From assembly GCA_945897805.1 (NCBI GenBank), contig CAMDFX010000011.1, forward strand, positions 48,088-112,087: a stretch of DNA of 64,000 nt. The letters are read 5' to 3'. Positions 60,888 to 64,000 of the stretch are shown one piece after another; within the stretch, counting starts at the first letter, position 1; every line of letters starts with the position of its first letter. A program made the position numbers and the translations under genes. This stretch comes from Chryseobacterium gleum (GTDB lineage Bacteria; Bacteroidota; Bacteroidia; Flavobacteriales_D; Crocinitomicaceae). The notes under the pieces were generated by a model. The model was not told the DNA's origin. It searched no databases and worked only from the letters and a program-made list of their open reading frames with translations.

Positions 60888-61172
60888 ATGATTGAAGAGT
60901 TTATTTTATTGGTATTTTCATTGTGTTTTTTCTGGGATTTTACTTCTTTAGATAAGGAAACTTTGAAACAAAAAAAACAGGAAATCCTTGGTTTGTTGGA
61001 ATCAAAAATTAATCTTAATTCTTTTGGTATTGACATTTTGATTGGTTATATTTCAAATCAATTGTATTTTAATGACCAAAAAAAGATTGTCTTTTTTGAA
61101 AGAAATTCGGTTTTTGTTGAATTATTTCCGTTCAGAGAATTACAAAGAATTACAAAGAATTTCAGTAGATAA
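60888..61172 (+). CDS. Possible small protein with N-terminal hydrophobic helix (doubtful)
   Basis: A 94-codon frame starting at ATG 60888 begins with a hydrophobic stretch (EEFILLVFSLCFFWDF) and continues with Lys, Ile and Asn-rich sequence. It ends in a short direct repeat in the DNA (AGAATTACAA at 61136 and 61147). I recognise no family and no TAnnTTTG box precedes it. The composition matches the very AT-rich surroundings, so it may be a chance frame. If it is not a gene, the gap 60652-61292 (641 bases) is empty. Confidence 0.3.
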   Translation: MIEEFILLVFSLCFFWDFTSLDKETLKQKKQEILGLLESKINLNSFGIDILIGYISNQLYFNDQKKIVFFERNSVFVELFPFRELQRITKNFSR

Positions 61173-61292
61173 ACTTCATTTAATAATAGTATGAACAAAT
61201 TTTAAATGACAATACCATTTATTTTTCTTTTAAAGGAGGTTTGCGGTATTTATTAAATTTATTAAGAAAAAAAATGGTATAAAATTATTTCT

Positions 61293-64000
61293 ATGAAAAA
61301 TATATTTACACTTTTTATTGCTATTGTTGGGTTTTCAAAAGTTTCGTTTTCTCAAACTTATACAATGTCAACAACTACTATTACAGCTTGTAGTGGTACT
61401 TTTTATGATCCAGGAGGAACAAGTAATTATGGAAATAATCAAAATTACACAATGACTTTTTGTTCTGGGAGTACAAATGCAATTTCCTTGCAATTCTCCC
61501 AATTTGTGTTGGAAAGTGGTTTCGACAATGTTTATATCTACAATGGACCAACTACAGCCTCCCCATTAATTGGCACTTATACTGGTTCAACTAGTCCAGG
61601 AACAGTAGTTGGGACCAATGGTTGTATTACAGTTCGTTTTACTTCTGATGGTTCTGTTGTTTATGCCGGTTTTACTGCGACAATAAGTTGCGTAACACCG
61701 CCGCCGCCGCCAGTAACAGGAACTTCAGTCACATTTAATTATACGGGAAGTATTCAAAATTGGACTGTTCCTCCTTGCGTAACAAGTATTTCTGTTGTTG
61801 CAGCTGGTGCTGATGGCGGAGGTGCAAGTGGTGGAAATGGAGCAATTGTTTCCGCTACAATTGCCGTAACACCAGGTCAAGTTCTTCAATTAACCGTCGG
61901 TGGTTCTGGAAATTGTCCAGGAGCCGGTTATAATGGTGGTGGTCCCGGAGCAAACGCTAATTCTGTTGCAAATAATTCTTGCGGTGGTGGTGGTGCTTCT
62001 GATATTCGTTTTTCACCTTTTGCAACAGCAAATAGAGTTGTGGTTGCCTCAGGAGGTGGTGGAATGGGAGGCGGAACAACCGATGCTATGGGTAGTGCTG
62101 GTGGTTGTGCAACAGGTGCTGCCGGTGTTTCTCCTTTTGGTGTTGGTGGTGGCGGAGCAACTCAAACTGGCGCTGGAGCAGGAGGTCCTCCTTGGATATC
62201 CAGTGGAACTGCAGGAACATCTGGTTCAGCAGCTCAAGGAGGAAATGGTGCTGCAGATCCTTGCTATAACGTTGCTCCAGGCGGCGGCGGCGGCGGTGGT
62301 TTTTTCGGCGGCGGCGGCGGCGGCTCAGACTGCTGGAATAGCGGATCGGTTGGCGGTGGAAGTGGCGGCGGAGGCTCAAGCTTAACTCCAGCTGGCGGAG
62401 GATGTACGTCAGGAACAAACAACGGCCCAGGATATATTACCATTACTTATAATGCATCTACAGGTGTTGCCACAGCTACAAATACAGGTCCTTATTGTGC
62501 TGGTTCAACAATTCAATTAAATGGCACTGGTGGCGGAACATATTCTTGGACAGGTCCTAATGGATTTGTGTCAAATTTACAAAATCCTACGATTTCGAAT
62601 GCCACAGCTGCCAATGTAGGAGTTTATACCTTGGTAACAACTTCTGGAACATGCACTGCAACTGCAACAACAACTGTGGACATAAATTCAACTCCTACTA
62701 TGCTGGCAACTCCTTCGTCTCAATCCATTTGTAGTGGTTTAAGTACAGGGATTGCTTTAAGTTCTACTCCTGTGGGTGCAACTTTCGCTTGGACAGTTTC
62801 TCAGAATAATGCAAGTGGCGCAAGTGCAGGAAATGGATCAAGTATTGCGCAAGTACTGACTGCTACTGGAGTTTCTTCGGGTACAGTAACTTATTTAATT
62901 ACACCAAGTATTGGCAGCTGTGTTGGTTCGCCAGTCTCTGTAGTTATTACAGTGAATCCAGCGCCAATTGTCATCGCTACTCCAGCATCAGAAACTATTT
63001 GTTCAGGTCAAACTACTGGAATCAATTTAACTTCAAATCCTGCAGGCTCCACTTTTAGTTGGACTGTGGCACAAAATAATGTTAGCGGTGCAAGTACTGG
63101 AAATGGTTCTTCTATTAATCAAGCTTTAACCTCAAATCCGTCTACCTCTGGTACTGCAACTTATACGATAACACCAAGTTTAGGGACTTGTCCGGGTATT
63201 CCTTTGAATGTAGTTATCACAGTGAATCCAATTCCAACTGTCTATGCAACGCCTCCATCACAATCGATTTGCAGCGGTTTAAGCACTGGTATTGCATTAA
63301 GTTCTACTCCAGTAGGAGCAACTTTCAGTTGGACAGTCTCTCAAAATAACGCGAGTGGCGCGACTGCAGGCAGTGGATCAAGTATTGCGCAAGTATTGAC
63401 TACTACTGGAGCTTCTTCGGGTGCGGTAACTTATGCAATTACTCCTAGTATTGGTACTTGTGTTGGTTCGCCAATTTCAGTATTGATAACGGTTGATCCA
63501 GCGCCAATTGTTATAGCTACTCCAACATCACAATCTATTTGTTCAGATCAAACTACTGGAATCAATTTTACTTCAAATCCTGCAGGTTCCACTTTTAGCT
63601 GGACTGTGGCACAAAATAATGTTAGCGGTGCAATTGCTGGAAGCGGTTCTTCTATTGATCAAACTTTAACCTCAAATCCGGGTACTTCTGGTACTGCAAT
63701 TTACACGATAACACCAAGTTCAGGAACTTGTCCTGGTATTCCTTTGGATGTAGTTATCGCAGTGAATCCAATCCCAACAGTCACTGCAACGCCTTCATCA
63801 CAATCGATTTGCAGCGGTGTAACTACAGGTATTACTTTAAGTTCTACCCCCGTTGGCGCAACTTTCGCTTGGACAGTTTCTCAAAATAACGCGAGTGGTG
63901 CGAGTGCAGGCAGTGGATCAAGTATTTCGCAAACGTTGATTAATTCGAGTACGAGCGTTGGGAGTGTAACTTATGCTGTTACTCCAAGTATTGGCGCTTG
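61293..64000 (+). CDS. Giant secreted repeat protein, 5' part (continues past window)
   Basis: The frame stays open from ATG 61293 to the window end (902 codons). It starts with a signal peptide (about 1-23, ending VSFSQ). A CUB-like domain follows (about 28-133, [21 protein letters not shown]), then five prolines (136-140) and a Gly-rich domain (about 150-376). The Gly-rich domain has GGC codon runs at 62280-62321. An Ig-like domain (about 386-466, [16 protein letters not shown]) and 90-residue PKD-like repeats from about 470 onward complete the visible part. Its CUB-like domain resembles those of the T9SS cargos at 19131 and 22590, so T9SS export is likely, but the C-terminal sorting domain lies outside the window. 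Confidence 0.88.
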   Translation, partial: MKNIFTLFIAIVGFSKVSFSQTYTMSTTTITACSGTFYDPGGTSNYGNNQNYTMTFCSGSTNAISLQFSQFVLESGFDNVYIYNGPTTASPLIGTYTGSTSPGTVVGTNGCITVRFTSDGSVVYAGFTATISCVTPPPPPVTGTSVTFNYTGSIQNWTVPPCVTSISVVAAGADGGGASGGNGAIVSATIAVTPGQVLQLTVGGSGNCPGAGYNGGGPGANANSVANNSCGGGGASDIRFSPFATANRVVVASGGGGMGGGTTDAMGSAGGCATGAAGVSPFGVGGGGATQTGAGAGGPPWISSGTAGTSGSAAQGGNGAADPCYNVAPGGGGGGGFFGGGGGGSDCWNSGSVGGGSGGGGSSLTPAGGGCTSGTNNGPGYITITYNASTGVATATNTGPYCAGSTIQLNGTGGGTYSWTGPNGFVSNLQNPTISNATAANVGVYTLVTTSGTCTATATTTVDINSTPTMLATPSSQSICSGLSTGIALSSTPVGATFAWTVSQNNASGASAGNGSSIAQVLTATGVSSGTVTYLITPSIGSCVGSPVSVVITVNPAPIVIATPASETICSGQTTGINLTSNPAGSTFSWTVAQNNVSGASTGNGSSINQALTSNPSTSGTATYTITPSLGTCPGIPLNVVITVNPIPTVYATPPSQSICSGLSTGIALSSTPVGATFSWTVSQNNASGATAGSGSSIAQVLTTTGASSGAVTYAITPSIGTCVGSPISVLITVDPAPIVIATPTSQSICSDQTTGINFTSNPAGSTFSWTVAQNNVSGAIAGSGSSIDQTLTSNPGTSGTAIYTITPSSGTCPGIPLDVVIAVNPIPTVTATPSSQSICSGVTTGITLSSTPVGATFAWTVSQNNASGASAGSGSSISQTLINSSTSVGSVTYAVTPSIGA
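62280..62321 (+). repeat. GGC trinucleotide runs coding for polyglycine
   Basis: Four GGC codons from 62280 (then two GGT) and six GGC codons at 62304-62321, in frame within the giant repeat gene. They are prone to slippage by multiples of three and are unusually GC-rich for this genome. Confidence 0.85.
62698..64000 (+). repeat. Five tandem 270-bp repeats in the giant gene
   Basis: The same boundary word GC(A/T)AC(T/G)CC recurs at 62706, 62976, 63246, 63516 and 63786, exactly 270 bases (90 codons) apart each time. The units alternate between two subtypes: one with SSTPVGATF and VSQNNASGA, the other with TSNPAGSTF and VAQNNVSGA. This gives a 540-bp superunit. The last unit runs off the window. 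Confidence 0.92.

Noticed and set aside
61232..61239. AAAGGAGG, a perfect Shine-Dalgarno-like word
   Set aside because: It lies 53 bases before the ATG at 61293, with no suitable start codon at normal spacing; Bacteroidota rarely depend on such sites.
61900..62418. Long frames on both strands (161 and 110 codons) in the Gly-rich region
   Set aside because: They are shadows created by GGC/GGT-rich codons of the giant gene at 61293, which stays open through the region; their products are low-complexity Leu/Val/Gln or Arg/His strings.
62698..64000. 270-bp repeats as a possible CRISPR or transposon array
   Set aside because: They keep one open reading frame, encode PKD-like domains and have no spacers or terminal inverted repeats.

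Overview
The window is AT-rich DNA from a member of the Bacteroidota, most likely a flavobacterial lineage of the Crocinitomicaceae/Fluviicola kind. The evidence is a PorP/SprF protein, PorQ, at least four proteins ending in the gliding-motility-associated (type B) C-terminal sorting domain of the type IX secretion system (T9SS), Bacteroidota-specific families (DUF4835, DUF4924, DUF3127, DUF4476, DUF6150), and many copies of the Bacteroidota promoter box TAnnTTTG. I see no phage, plasmid, insertion-sequence or CRISPR signature. This looks like ordinary chromosome with lineage-specific surface-protein genes set into it. The family placement is inference; the phylum is well supported.

Layout. 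1-2.2 kb: 3' end of a SprB-repeat adhesin plus its PorP/SprF partner. 2.4-6.5 kb (minus strand): ACT-domain protein, cmk, an outer-membrane barrel, porQ and a YfcE-like phosphoesterase. 6.5-11.7 kb: MeaB-like GTPase, S4 protein, DEAD-box helicase, TauE-like permease, trigger factor and tRNA-Leu. 12-18.6 kb: flavin reductase-like protein, DUF3127, a 7-bp tandem repeat, MsbA-like ABC exporter, rpmH, a membrane-anchored MutS-family ATPase and a barrel protein. 18.7-26 kb: a duplicated cassette, twice a small secreted protein followed by a giant CUB/P-domain T9SS cargo. 26-34.8 kb: prmC, ligA, dapA, an ArsR-type regulator, a SKYDA-repeat protein, nrnA with two FKBP lipoproteins, tRNA-Pro and an M23/LysM peptidase. 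35-43 kb: a divergent patatin, the overlapping bamD-rpoZ-coaBC-DUF4835-recN cluster and a repeat-rich DUF4476 protein. 43-51 kb: DUF423, MBL hydrolase, fabI, guaA, LysM/PBP protein, hemF and lnt. 51-54 kb: another small secreted protein plus T9SS cargo. 54-60.7 kb: secA, DUF2520, kdsC-like, a small orphan, an OmpH-like lipoprotein and DUF4924. 61.3-64 kb: the open 5' part of a giant repetitive surface protein.

How it fits together. A large share of the window serves the cell envelope: lipoprotein maturation (lnt), outer-membrane assembly (bamD, OmpH-like), protein export (secA, trigger factor, PorQ, PorP/SprF) and the exported cargo. The rest is core metabolism and DNA maintenance.

The least conventional material is (a) the tandemly duplicated small-protein/T9SS-cargo cassette with a shared upstream motif, (b) four intergenic palindromes sharing a TATCGGAATATTCCGATA-like core, (c) a GC-rich ~90-bp structured element beside guaA, (d) 14 uninterrupted heptamers between two convergent genes, (e) a patatin-like protein with a degraded nucleophile elbow, and (f) promoters lying so close to ATG that the mRNAs should be leaderless.
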